Origin: Shimia sp041624275
Lineage (GTDB): Bacteria > Pseudomonadota > Alphaproteobacteria > Rhodobacterales > Rhodobacteraceae
Length of the DNA stretch: 10,688 bases
Direction of reading: 5' to 3'
NCBI RefSeq assembly: GCF_041624275.1
Contig: NZ_JBFJVE010000101.1
Coordinates: 1-10,688 of the forward strand
In this document: piece after piece, positions 1-5,820 of the stretch
How positions within the stretch are numbered: position 1 is the stretch's first letter
How the letters are laid out: each line of letters starts with the position of its first letter
Notes under the pieces: generated by a model
Seen by the model: the letters and a program-made list of their open reading frames with translations, nothing else
Told to the model about the DNA's origin: nothing
Database searches by the model: none
Program-made: the position numbers and the translations under genes

Positions 1-130
1 CGACTGGACCGCGGTCACCCGCGACAAATCCCTCAGCGCCCAGTTCGAGCATTCGGTGGCGGTGACCGCCGACGGGGTCGAGATCTTCACCCTGTCGCCG
101 GCGGGCCGTTTCCACCCGACCTGGGGCTGA
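1..130 (+). CDS. map: Type I methionine aminopeptidase, C-terminal fragment
   Basis: This is the last 42 codons of a gene that begins before the window; the reading frame starts at base 2 and ends with TGA at 128-130. The translated end contains the stretch SLSAQFEHSVAVT, which matches the conserved C-terminal block of type I methionine aminopeptidases. The glutamate in QFEH (codon 47-49) corresponds to a metal-binding Glu of the dinuclear active site. The enzyme removes the initiator methionine from nascent proteins in the cytoplasm. The tail after this block (VEIFTLSPAGRFHPTW) is short, as usual for the family. A GC hairpin starts about 20 bases after the stop and may end the transcript. 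The identification rests on a short fragment, but the motif is specific. Confidence 0.88.
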   Translation, partial: DWTAVTRDKSLSAQFEHSVAVTADGVEIFTLSPAGRFHPTWG

Positions 131-552
131 TCGCGGCCGGCGCGGTCGAGGGGGGCGCTGCCCCCCGGCCCGCAGGCCCCCCCGGAGTATTTCCGAAGAG
201 ATGAAGCCCATGGGCAGGCCGTCTGCGGGCCGCCTGCCAGCCGCCTGCGCGCGCCGGGCTCACCGGCGGTTAACCCCTTGCGGCTAGGTTCTGTTCCGTC
301 GCGACACGCCGGGCCCGATGGTCCGGCACCCCAGGAGAAGGGGCCAAGGGGCCGACAGCCCCGGGGCCAGACCGAATCTTGTTCCGGTTTGCGGGATCGT
401 CCCGTTCCACATATCCGATTGGCGGCGCCGCCACCTTTCATTGCCGAGATCACCCCTGCGGGCTGATCGGCCGCCACCACGGCAGCAGCGCTGCGGCCGG
501 GGCGCTTTCGGCCGTGCCGGGGTGCCCTTGGCGCGGCCCGTTGCGCTATCCG
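131..552. other. Non-coding region between map and rsmD, rich in possible hairpins
   Basis: These 422 bases lie between the end of map (+) and the end of rsmD (-), so two convergent genes face each other across an unusually long gap. Open frames exist on the plus strand, but their translations are Arg/Pro/Gly-rich and resemble no family I know. The first part holds the hairpin and CCCGGAGTATTT repeat listed separately. After it come a perfect palindrome GCCCATGGGC (206-215), a 7-bp stem (213-219 with 232-238), a stem of 8 bp with one G-U (308-315 with 320-327), a small stem (392-396 with 400-404), a 14-base perfect palindrome (420-433), an 8-bp stem with one bulge (448-455 with 460-468), and CGGCCG arms at 494-499 and 509-514. 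The last may serve as a terminator for rsmD. No tRNA, tmRNA tag frame, RNase P or SRP core motif was recognised. Confidence 0.5.
150..206 (+). repeat. GC hairpin plus CCCGGAGTATTT element, Rhodobacteraceae-type intergenic repeat
   Basis: A 7-bp perfect stem (150-156 with 160-166, loop GCT) is followed by a C-rich stretch, then CCCGGAGTATTT at 181-192 and GAAGAGATGAAG at 195-206. From memory, this order (GGGGGCGCTGCCCCC, then CCCCGGAGTATTT, then an A/G-rich AGATGAAG end) recurs in intergenic DNA of Rhodobacteraceae genomes, usually just after a stop codon. It starts 20 bases after the map stop, which fits a 3'-end or terminator role, but there is no U-tract directly after the stem. The sequence features are certain; membership of a repeat family is recalled rather than searched. 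Confidence 0.55.
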
Positions 553-1128
553 TTACGCCATCCCTGGCGCTATTGGTTCCAGAAAGGTGACATGGGTGTC
601 GCCGTATCTGCGCCCGTCCAGCAGGGTGAAGCCCTGCGGCGCCGGCTGCGGCGCGTTTTCCTCAAAGACGATCAGCGCCCCGGCGGCGATCCAGCCGCTC
701 CGGGTCGCGGCCTCCAGCGCCTTCAGCCCCAGCCCCTTGCCATAGGGCGGATCGAGAAAGATCAGCGTTGCGGGCGGGCCGTCGCAGGCCGGCAGGCGGG
801 TGGCGTCGCGGTTGATGAGCCGGGTCGCGGGTTTGCTGCGGGTGAGGCGGATGTTCTCGCGAATGAGGCTGCCCGCCTTGCGCCCGTCATCGACGAAGGT
901 GACGCTTGTGGCGCCGCGCGACAGGGCCTCGAGCCCCAGCGCCCCGGTGCCGGCAAAGAGGTCGAGCACCACGGCCCCGCCGATCGGGTCGCCGAACCTG
1001 CCGCCCATCAGCACGTTGAACAGGCTTTCGCGCACCCGGTCGGTGGTGGGGCGCAGATGGGCGCCGGCATCGCCCTTGCCGAGGCTGGCCAGCGCCGTGC
1101 CGCGCATCTCTCCGGCGATGATCCTCAT
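553..1128 (-). CDS. rsmD: 16S rRNA (guanine(966)-N(2))-methyltransferase RsmD
   Basis: A 191-residue protein, about the normal length for RsmD. It begins MRIIAGEMRG, close to the usual family start, and carries LRPTTDRVRESLFN (25-38), the SAM-binding glycine motif DLFAGTGALGLEALSRGA (56-73), and the catalytic N6/N2-amino-methyltransferase motif DPPYG (126-130). The enzyme methylates N2 of G966 in 16S rRNA during assembly of the small ribosomal subunit, in the cytoplasm, using S-adenosylmethionine. Its ATG (1126-1128) overlaps the stop of the upstream flavoprotein gene as ATGA, and no clear Shine-Dalgarno precedes it, so translation is probably coupled to that gene. The stop is TAA at 553-555. 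No key residue is missing. Confidence 0.95.
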   Translation of the reverse strand: MRIIAGEMRGTALASLGKGDAGAHLRPTTDRVRESLFNVLMGGRFGDPIGGAVVLDLFAGTGALGLEALSRGATSVTFVDDGRKAGSLIRENIRLTRSKPATRLINRDATRLPACDGPPATLIFLDPPYGKGLGLKALEAATRSGWIAAGALIVFEENAPQPAPQGFTLLDGRRYGDTHVTFLEPIAPGMA

Positions 1129-2333
1129 GGGCGCATCAGGGCTTTCATGTCGGTGCCGGGATCGGCGATCACCTCGGGTGCCGGCGATCTGCCGGCTTCG
1201 ATCAGGCGCTTGCCGATCATGTAGTCGCGCGGTGCGTTCATCGCGTCGACCGCCAGCAGGGTCGCGCCCCGGTAGTACCAGAAGGAGACCGAACTGCCCT
1301 CGCCCCTGCGGGTGACGACGCTGTCATAGCCGCTGTTGAGGCCGGCGATCTGCAGTTTCACGTCGTATTGATCCGACCAGAACCACGGTTTGGCGACATA
1401 GTCCTTGTCGCCGCCCATGATGTTTTCGGCGACGCATTCGGCCTGGTCGATGGCATTGGGCACGCTCTCGAGGCGGATGCGCCCGCCGCGGTAGGGAAAG
1501 GAGGTGCAGTCGCCGGCGGCCCAGACATGCGGCGCCGATGTGCGGCCCCGCGCGTCGGTGGCGATGCCGTTGTCAATCGCGATGCCCGCCGCCTCGGCCA
1601 GCGCGGTGGCGGGGGTGATGCCGACGCCGACGATGACGAAATCCAGATCCACTGTGCGGCCGTCGCTGAGCCGGGCGCCGGTGACCCGGTCGTCGCCGGT
1701 CAGATGGTCAAGGCCGACACCTTCGAGGATCTCGACCCCGTGGCCTTGGTGCAGGGCGCGGAAGTAATCGCTGGTCTCAGGCGCCGCGACCCGTTGCAGG
1801 ATGCGCTCGGCCATTTCCACCATCGTCACCTTAAGCCCGCGCGCGGCGGCCACGGCGGCGGCCTCGAGGCCGATATAGCCGCCGCCGACGATCAGCACCC
1901 GCCTGCCTGCGGTGAACTCGGGCGCCATGGCGTCGACATCGGCGAGATCGCGCACCACATGCACCCCCGGCAGGGCGCCGCCGATGGCTGCCGGCAGGCG
2001 GCGCGGCGCCGAGCCGGTGGTCAGCACCAGTTCGTCGTAGCGCAGGCTCTCGTCGCCGATCGACAGGCTGCGGGCGGCGGTGTCGACGGCATCGACACGG
2101 GTGCCGAGGCGCAGCGCGATGCCCTGTTCCTCGTAAAAGCTTTCCGGGCGCAGGAAAAGCCGCTCCAGCGCCATCTCGCCCAGCAGGTATTTCTTCGACA
2201 GCGGCGGGCGCTGATAGGGCGGGACCGGTTCTTCTCCGATCAGGGTGACGCGGCCGTCAAAGCCGTCATTGCGCAGTTTCGCCACCAGCGCGGCGCCGGC
2301 CTGTCCTGCTCCGATCACAACGACGTGGGTCAT
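1125..2333 (-). CDS. FAD/NAD(P)-dependent ferredoxin reductase-type oxidoreductase
   Basis: A 402-residue flavoprotein of the putidaredoxin/rhodocoxin reductase type. It shows the N-terminal FAD-binding GxGxxG (VVVIGAGQAG, 4-13), the PPYQRPPLSK segment (38-47) typical of this group, a second GxGxxG-like NAD(P) motif (GGGYIGLE, 150-157), the C-terminal FAD motif WAAGDC (271-276), and the RLESVPNAIDQA and PWFWSDQY blocks (287-298, 316-323). Family members pass electrons from NAD(P)H to a [2Fe-2S] ferredoxin that feeds a P450 or dioxygenase; no ferredoxin or oxygenase gene is visible here, so the partner is unknown. A good Shine-Dalgarno (GGGAGA) sits 5-6 bases before the ATG. The gene overlaps rsmD by four bases and shares a 77-base upstream region with the divergent peroxiredoxin. 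Confidence 0.9.
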   Translation of the reverse strand: MTHVVVIGAGQAGAALVAKLRNDGFDGRVTLIGEEPVPPYQRPPLSKKYLLGEMALERLFLRPESFYEEQGIALRLGTRVDAVDTAARSLSIGDESLRYDELVLTTGSAPRRLPAAIGGALPGVHVVRDLADVDAMAPEFTAGRRVLIVGGGYIGLEAAAVAAARGLKVTMVEMAERILQRVAAPETSDYFRALHQGHGVEILEGVGLDHLTGDDRVTGARLSDGRTVDLDFVIVGVGITPATALAEAAGIAIDNGIATDARGRTSAPHVWAAGDCTSFPYRGGRIRLESVPNAIDQAECVAENIMGGDKDYVAKPWFWSDQYDVKLQIAGLNSGYDSVVTRRGEGSSVSFWYYRGATLLAVDAMNAPRDYMIGKRLIEAGRSPAPEVIADPGTDMKALMRP

Positions 2334-2355
2334 GGCTGTCTCCCGGGAAATCCTG

Positions 2356-2383
2356 TTGCCGAACTGTCCGGCGACCCTATATC
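2356..2383 (+). promoter_or_regulatory. Possible sigma-70-like promoter for the peroxiredoxin gene
   Basis: TTGCCG (2356-2361) and TATATC (2378-2383) are separated by 16 bases, an acceptable fit to -35 and -10 elements. The implied start near 2390 would leave a leader of about 20 bases before the peroxiredoxin ATG. The 77-base gap must also hold the promoter of the divergent flavoprotein gene, so the two may overlap. This is a by-eye match only. Confidence 0.35.
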
Positions 2384-2410
2384 GACGGGGCGGAGAGAGG
2401 CAATCGAGAG

Positions 2411-2908
2411 ATGAGCAATATGACGATTTCAGTGGGCCAGAAGCTGCCCGAGGGCCATTTCATGCGGCTCGGGGCCGAGGGGCCCGAAGCGCTGCCGGTG
2501 GCCGACCTGTGCCGGGGGCGCAAACTGGCGCTGTTCGGCCTGCCCGGCGCCTTTACCGCGACCTGTTCCAGCGCCCATCTGCCCAGTTTCATCCGGGTTG
2601 CCGATGCGCTGAGGGCCAAGGGGGTGGACGAGGTGGTCTGCATGGCGGTCAACGACCCATGGGTGATGGATGCCTGGGACCGCAGCACCGGCGCCGGCGC
2701 GGCCGGGATCACCATGCTGACCGACCCCGACGGCAGCCTGAGCCGGGCCATGGGGCTTTCCTTCTCGGCGCCCCAGGTCGGCTTCATCGAGCGCACCCGC
2801 CGCTTTGCCGCGATCGTCGAGGACGGCACCGTCACCTGGCTGCAGGAAGAGCAACAGCGCGGGGTGTGCAATTTCACCGCCGGCGAGACCCTGCTCGCCG
2901 CGCTCTGA
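2411..2908 (+). CDS. Prx5-type peroxiredoxin
   Basis: A 165-residue thiol peroxidase of the Prx5/AhpE-like redoxin group. The peroxidatic motif PxxxTxxC is present as PGAFTATC, with Cys52 as the attacking cysteine. Cys77 (in VVCMAVND) and Cys153 (in RGVCNF) fall where human PRDX5 has its second and its resolving cysteine, so an atypical two-Cys mechanism is possible. The RRFAAIVEDG block (130-139) holds the conserved active-site arginine region. It reduces hydrogen peroxide and organic hydroperoxides in the cytoplasm; its electron donor is not evident. Position 50 is Ala where Pro is more common. The start could be ATG 2411 (a GGAGAGAGG stretch ends 10 bases upstream) or ATG 2420 (residue 4, CGAGAG nine bases upstream); the longer form is given. 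It is divergent from the flavoprotein gene. Confidence 0.9.
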   Translation: MSNMTISVGQKLPEGHFMRLGAEGPEALPVADLCRGRKLALFGLPGAFTATCSSAHLPSFIRVADALRAKGVDEVVCMAVNDPWVMDAWDRSTGAGAAGITMLTDPDGSLSRAMGLSFSAPQVGFIERTRRFAAIVEDGTVTWLQEEQQRGVCNFTAGETLLAAL

Positions 2909-2915
2909 GCTGCGC

Positions 2916-2965
2916 CGCCGGCGATCGGGGGCGGGCGCCAGCGCAGCGCGCCCGATCATCCGGCG
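2916..2965. terminator. Strong hairpin between convergent genes, possible two-way terminator
   Basis: The arms are CGCCGG (2916-2921) plus GATCGGG (2923-2929), pairing with CCCGATC (2951-2957) plus CCGGCG (2960-2965). This gives 13 bp interrupted by one small internal mismatch (C against AT). The GC-rich loop (2930-2950) can pair further. It lies in the 67-base gap between the peroxiredoxin stop and the dehydratase stop, where both transcripts must end. There is no U-tract on either side, so intrinsic termination would be weak by the classical rule; it may instead protect 3' ends or work with Rho. Confidence 0.5.
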
Positions 2966-2975
2966 AAACGGCCCT

Positions 2976-3266
2976 TCAGAGCGTGTCGAGCTTGCGCGCC
3001 AGTTTCGCGTCAAGGGCGCTGAGCCCGCCGACGTCATGGGTGGTCAGCACCACGTCGACGCGGTTGTAGACATTGCGCCATTCCGGGTGGTGGTCCCATT
3101 TCTCGGCCCAGATCGCGGCCCGGGCCATCCAGCCGAAAGCCTCGATGAACGAGCCGAACTGAAAGCTCTTGTGGATCGCGTCGCGGTCTTCGACCATCGC
3201 CCAGCCGTTGGCCAGAAGCGGCCCGAGGACGGCGTCCCTTGCGGCGGCGCTGAGTTTCTCGGTCAT
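2976..3266 (-). CDS. phhB: 4a-hydroxytetrahydrobiopterin (pterin-4a-carbinolamine) dehydratase
   Basis: A 96-residue protein of the usual PCD size. The family signature is clear in EKWDHHPEWRNVYNRVDVVL: the HHP active-site histidines, the aromatic residue, and the YNRV block. It dehydrates 4a-hydroxytetrahydropterin to the quinonoid dihydropterin, recycling the cofactor of aromatic amino acid hydroxylases. No phenylalanine hydroxylase gene is in view, and stand-alone homologues often have other roles, for example with molybdopterin. I chose the ATG at 3264-3266 because it has a good Shine-Dalgarno (GAGGAG, about five bases upstream), the protein then has family length, and the ATG overlaps the upstream acyltransferase stop as ATGA. 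A much longer frame extending to 3914 is the acyltransferase read out of frame. It is the last gene of the ridA operon. Confidence 0.93.
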   Translation of the reverse strand: MTEKLSAAARDAVLGPLLANGWAMVEDRDAIHKSFQFGSFIEAFGWMARAAIWAEKWDHHPEWRNVYNRVDVVLTTHDVGGLSALDAKLARKLDTL

Positions 3267-4459
3267 TGGTGCTCCTCTCTGATGTCCCTGTTGTCCTTGC
3301 GGAACGGCCCCCAGCCGGTCAGCACCTCGATCTCTTCGGCCACCGCGTTGCGCTCGGCCTCGACAAACTCGGCCACCGCCTCGGCAAAGCCGGGGTCGGC
3401 GATCCAGTGCAGCGAATGGGTGGCCACCGGCAGATAGCCGCGCGCCAGCTTGTGTTCGCCCTGGGCGCCGGCCTCGACCCGGGCCAGCCCCTGTGCGATG
3501 GCCCAGTCGATGGCCTGATAATAGCACAGTTCGAAATGCAGGCACGGGTGATGTGCCCGGCAGCCCCAGTAGCGCCCGAACAGCGCGTCGCGGCCGATCA
3601 TGTTCATCGCCCCGGCCACCGGCCGGCCATCGTCGATGGCCAGCACCAGCAGGATGTCGTCGCGCAGCCGGTCGTGGGCGATCTCGAAAAAGCCGCGCGT
3701 CAGATAGGGCTGGCCCCATTTGCGCGCCCCGGTGTCCTGGTAGAAGGCCCAGACCGCGTCCCAGTGATGCGGCCGGATCTGGTCGCCGGTCAGGGTCACG
3801 ATCTCGCCGCCGAAGGCCTGGGCGACGGCGCGTTCCTTGCGGATGTTCTTGCGCTTGCGCGATGACAGGGTGGCGAGGAACCCGTCGAAATCGCCATAGT
3901 CCCGGTTCTGCCACAGGAACTGCTGGCCGGTGCGGTGCAAAAGGCCCAGCCGCCGCCCGGCCTCGGCCTCGGTCGCGGTGCAGAAGGTCAGGTGCATCGA
4001 CGACAGCCGGTTGTCGGCGGCCACCTGCGCCGCGCCCCTGAGCAGCGCGCTGGCGCCGGTGGTCTCGTGGCCGGGACGGGTCAGAAGCCGGCGCCCGGTC
4101 ACCGGGGTGAAGGGCACCGCGATCTGCAGCTTCGGGTAATAGCGGCCGCCGGCGCGCTCGTAGGCATGGGCCCAGCTGTGGTCGAAGACATATTCGCCCT
4201 GCGAATGGGATTTGGCATAGAGCGGCGCGCAGGCGATGATCTCGCCATCCAGTCGGGCGCTGAGATGATGCGGCCGCCAGCCGCTGCCGGGGCCGACCGA
4301 GCCGCTGTCTTCCAGCGCGTTGAGAAAGCGGTAGGTGGTGAAAGGGTCGGCGGCGCGCCCGCCCGCCACCGCCTCCGGGCAGGCGCAGGCATCCCAGTCG
4401 CGCGCGCCGATCGCGGCCAGGCTGTCGTGCAGGTCTATTTCGATCCTAGCGCCGTCCAT
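3263..4459 (-). CDS. FemAB-like/GNAT-fold N-acyltransferase, COG3146 family
   Basis: A 398-residue cytoplasmic protein of the COG3146 (DUF482, PF04339) family, often labelled 'peptidoglycan biosynthesis/recognition' or GNAT. Recognisable blocks are DPFTTYRFLNALEDSG (38-53), FDHSWAHAYERAGGRYYPKL (92-111), VPFTPVTGRRLL (115-126), the basic segment SSRKRKNIRKER (199-210), HFELCYYQAIDWA (308-320), and GAQGEHKLARGY (331-342). The fold suggests transfer of an acyl or aminoacyl group, but no substrate is established for the family, and none can be read from the sequence. There is no signal peptide or membrane segment. The ATG at 4457-4459 has a strong Shine-Dalgarno, GGGGAGA, nine bases upstream. 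The 3' end overlaps the dehydratase gene by four bases. The gene sits 46 bases after the phosphodiesterase stop in the same operon. Confidence 0.88.
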   Translation of the reverse strand: MDGARIEIDLHDSLAAIGARDWDACACPEAVAGGRAADPFTTYRFLNALEDSGSVGPGSGWRPHHLSARLDGEIIACAPLYAKSHSQGEYVFDHSWAHAYERAGGRYYPKLQIAVPFTPVTGRRLLTRPGHETTGASALLRGAAQVAADNRLSSMHLTFCTATEAEAGRRLGLLHRTGQQFLWQNRDYGDFDGFLATLSSRKRKNIRKERAVAQAFGGEIVTLTGDQIRPHHWDAVWAFYQDTGARKWGQPYLTRGFFEIAHDRLRDDILLVLAIDDGRPVAGAMNMIGRDALFGRYWGCRAHHPCLHFELCYYQAIDWAIAQGLARVEAGAQGEHKLARGYLPVATHSLHWIADPGFAEAVAEFVEAERNAVAEEIEVLTGWGPFRKDNRDIREEHQ

Positions 4460-4505
4460 GAAATTCTGTCTCCCCGATTAGTATTTGGCGCGCCGCGCCG
4501 GGGGT

Positions 4506-5267
4506 TCAAGCGGCGATCTCGGCGCGATAGCCTTCAAAGGTCACATTGTCGGCAATGCGGCGCGCGACCGCCTCTTCCTTGGGCGTGCGCACGGTCCAGC
4601 ACAGCACCGCCGCCCCCGCCGCCTTCAGCGCGCCGACGCGCGGGCTTTGCAGGTCAGTGGCGTTGTGGCTGATGAAACAGGCGCCGACCCGGTCGTAATC
4701 GGGGATGGCGCGCAGCCGCCGGCGGGTGGTTTCGGGCAGCAGCGGCCAGTCGTCGGCGGCAAAGTGGTCGCTGACCAGCCCGCGCGCCGTGCCGGGGGCC
4801 AACTCGCCCATGCAGGCGACGCTGTGCGGGTTGAAGGACATGAAGGCCAGCGCCCCCGGATAGTCCCGCGCCGCATCCGCCGCCGCCCGTTCCAGCGGCC
4901 CCACATCCGCGCCCATGGCACCGTCCTGATCCTTGAGTTCGACCAGCAGCGGCACCTGCCCGGCAACCAGGCCGAGCACCTCGCGAAAGCCGGGGATGCC
5001 CTCGTCGCCGTGGCGCAGGGCGATGCCCGAAAGCTCGGCGGCGCTGCGGGTGCGCAATGCGCCGCGCGCCCCGGTCAGCCGGTCGAGACTGTAGTCGTGG
5101 AACACCATCGCCTGCCCGTCCGCCGAGAGTTGCAGGTCGATCTCGATGCCATAGCCGGCGGCGATCGCCGCGCGGATCGCCGCGCGGCTGTTTTCCGGGC
5201 GCCCGCGCGTCACGTCATGCAGGGCGCGATGGGCCAGCGGCGCGCGCAGGAAGGCTGGGTCCAGCAT
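4506..5267 (-). CDS. ugpQ: Glycerophosphodiester phosphodiesterase, cytoplasmic UgpQ type
   Basis: A 253-residue GDPD-family TIM barrel. The catalytic and metal-binding pattern is complete: HR at 13-14, PEN at 24-26, EIDLQLSADG with Glu42 and Asp44, HD at 57-58, and a later VELKDQ Glu. The enzyme hydrolyses glycerophosphodiesters such as glycerophosphocholine to an alcohol and sn-glycerol-3-phosphate, which is phospholipid head-group salvage. No signal peptide is present, so it should act in the cytoplasm as UgpQ does. The open frame extends upstream to 5366, but I chose ATG 5265-5267: the longer start would overlap ridA by 92 bases and adds an Arg/Trp/Pro-rich tail with no family match. The gap to ridA is seven bases and the Shine-Dalgarno is weak (AGG about ten bases upstream). 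The symbol is by family, not proven orthology. Confidence 0.9.
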   Translation of the reverse strand: MLDPAFLRAPLAHRALHDVTRGRPENSRAAIRAAIAAGYGIEIDLQLSADGQAMVFHDYSLDRLTGARGALRTRSAAELSGIALRHGDEGIPGFREVLGLVAGQVPLLVELKDQDGAMGADVGPLERAAADAARDYPGALAFMSFNPHSVACMGELAPGTARGLVSDHFAADDWPLLPETTRRRLRAIPDYDRVGACFISHNATDLQSPRVGALKAAGAAVLCWTVRTPKEEAVARRIADNVTFEGYRAEIAA

Positions 5268-5274
5268 GGGGGGC

Positions 5275-5736
5275 TTACCTGATCTGGAAGATGCCCTCGA
5301 TCTCCACCGCCACGCCCAGCGGCAGGGCGGCGGCCGAGACCGCCGAACGGGAATGGCGGCCGGCATCGCCGAGCGCCTCGACCAGGAAGTCCGAGGCGCC
5401 GTTGATGACCTTCGGCTGATCGGTGAAATCGGCAGTGGAATTGACGAAACCGGTCAGCTTGACCACCCGCACCAGCCGGTCGAGATCGCCGTCGCAGGCG
5501 GCCTTGACCTGGCTCAGCAGCGAGATCGCGCAGCTGCGCGCCGCCGCCGCGCCCTGGTCGGTGTCCATGGTGTCGCCGAGCCGGCCGGTGATCAGCCCCT
5601 CGGCGCTGTTGGAAATCTGGCCCGAGACATAAAGCATGTCTGCGACCTGCACGTAGGGCACGTAATTGGCGGCGGGGGCGGGGGCGTCGGAAAGGGTCAC
5701 GCCCAGCGTGGCCAGTTTTGCTTCGATAGCGCTCAT
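5275..5736 (-). CDS. RidA family protein (YjgF/YER057c/UK114), enamine/imine deaminase-like
   Basis: A 153-residue Rid-family protein. This is longer than the roughly 128-residue archetype RidA and matches the subgroup annotated as 'YjgF-like, endoribonuclease L-PSP-like', with its NYVPYVQ (24-30), YVSGQIS (36-42), VVKLTGFVNS (91-100), FTDQPKVINGASDFLVEALG (104-123) and PLGVAVEIEGIF (139-150) blocks. Arg130 in HSRSAV aligns with the substrate-carboxylate Arg105 of RidA, and a Glu (145 or 147) falls near RidA Glu120. Deamination of reactive enamine/imine intermediates is therefore chemically possible, though this subgroup's substrate is not established. The ATG has GAGGA about four bases upstream. 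It is the first gene of a four-gene unit and is 84 bases downstream of hlyD, so it may have its own promoter. Confidence 0.9.
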   Translation of the reverse strand: MSAIEAKLATLGVTLSDAPAPAANYVPYVQVADMLYVSGQISNSAEGLITGRLGDTMDTDQGAAAARSCAISLLSQVKAACDGDLDRLVRVVKLTGFVNSTADFTDQPKVINGASDFLVEALGDAGRHSRSAVSAAALPLGVAVEIEGIFQIR

Positions 5737-5776
5737 GTCGTCCTCATCTGGGTCACTTTGCCCCGACGCTAGTGGC

Positions 5777-5815
5777 GGCGGGGCGCGATGGAAAGCCCAA
5801 AAACGCCGCCCCGCC
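5777..5815. other. 9-bp inverted repeat between hlyD and ridA
   Basis: GGCGGGGCG (5777-5785) and CGCCCCGCC (5807-5815) are perfect inverted repeats with a 21-base loop. On the minus strand this starts five bases after the hlyD stop and ends about 40 bases before the ridA ATG. The loop, not the 3' flank, carries the T-run (TTTTT), so this is not a classical terminator. It could stabilise the hlyD 3' end or be an operator near the ridA promoter. Confidence 0.35.
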
Positions 5816-5820
5816 GACCC

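Noticed and set aside
207..552. tmRNA, RNase P RNA, SRP RNA, 6S RNA or a known riboswitch in the gap
   Set aside because: None of the conserved core sequences that I know for these RNAs was found.
278..590. Plus-strand open frames of 62-90 codons in the map-rsmD gap
   Set aside because: Translations are Arg/Pro/Gly-rich, have no start signals and resemble no family; long open frames are common by chance at this GC content.
379..1224. 281-codon plus-strand open frame
   Set aside because: Most of it is antisense to rsmD, whose catalytic motifs are clear; its composition is that of a GC-rich shadow frame.
1368..2414. 348-codon plus-strand open frame
   Set aside because: It is antisense to the flavoprotein gene, which has complete FAD and NAD motifs.
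2976..3914. Long N-terminal extension of the pterin dehydratase (312 codons)
   Set aside because: The extra part is the acyltransferase read out of frame; the short form has the family length and its own ribosome-binding site.
5268..5366. 33-codon extension of the glycerophosphodiesterase
   Set aside because: It overlaps ridA by 92 bases and is Arg/Trp/Pro-rich with no match to the GDPD family.
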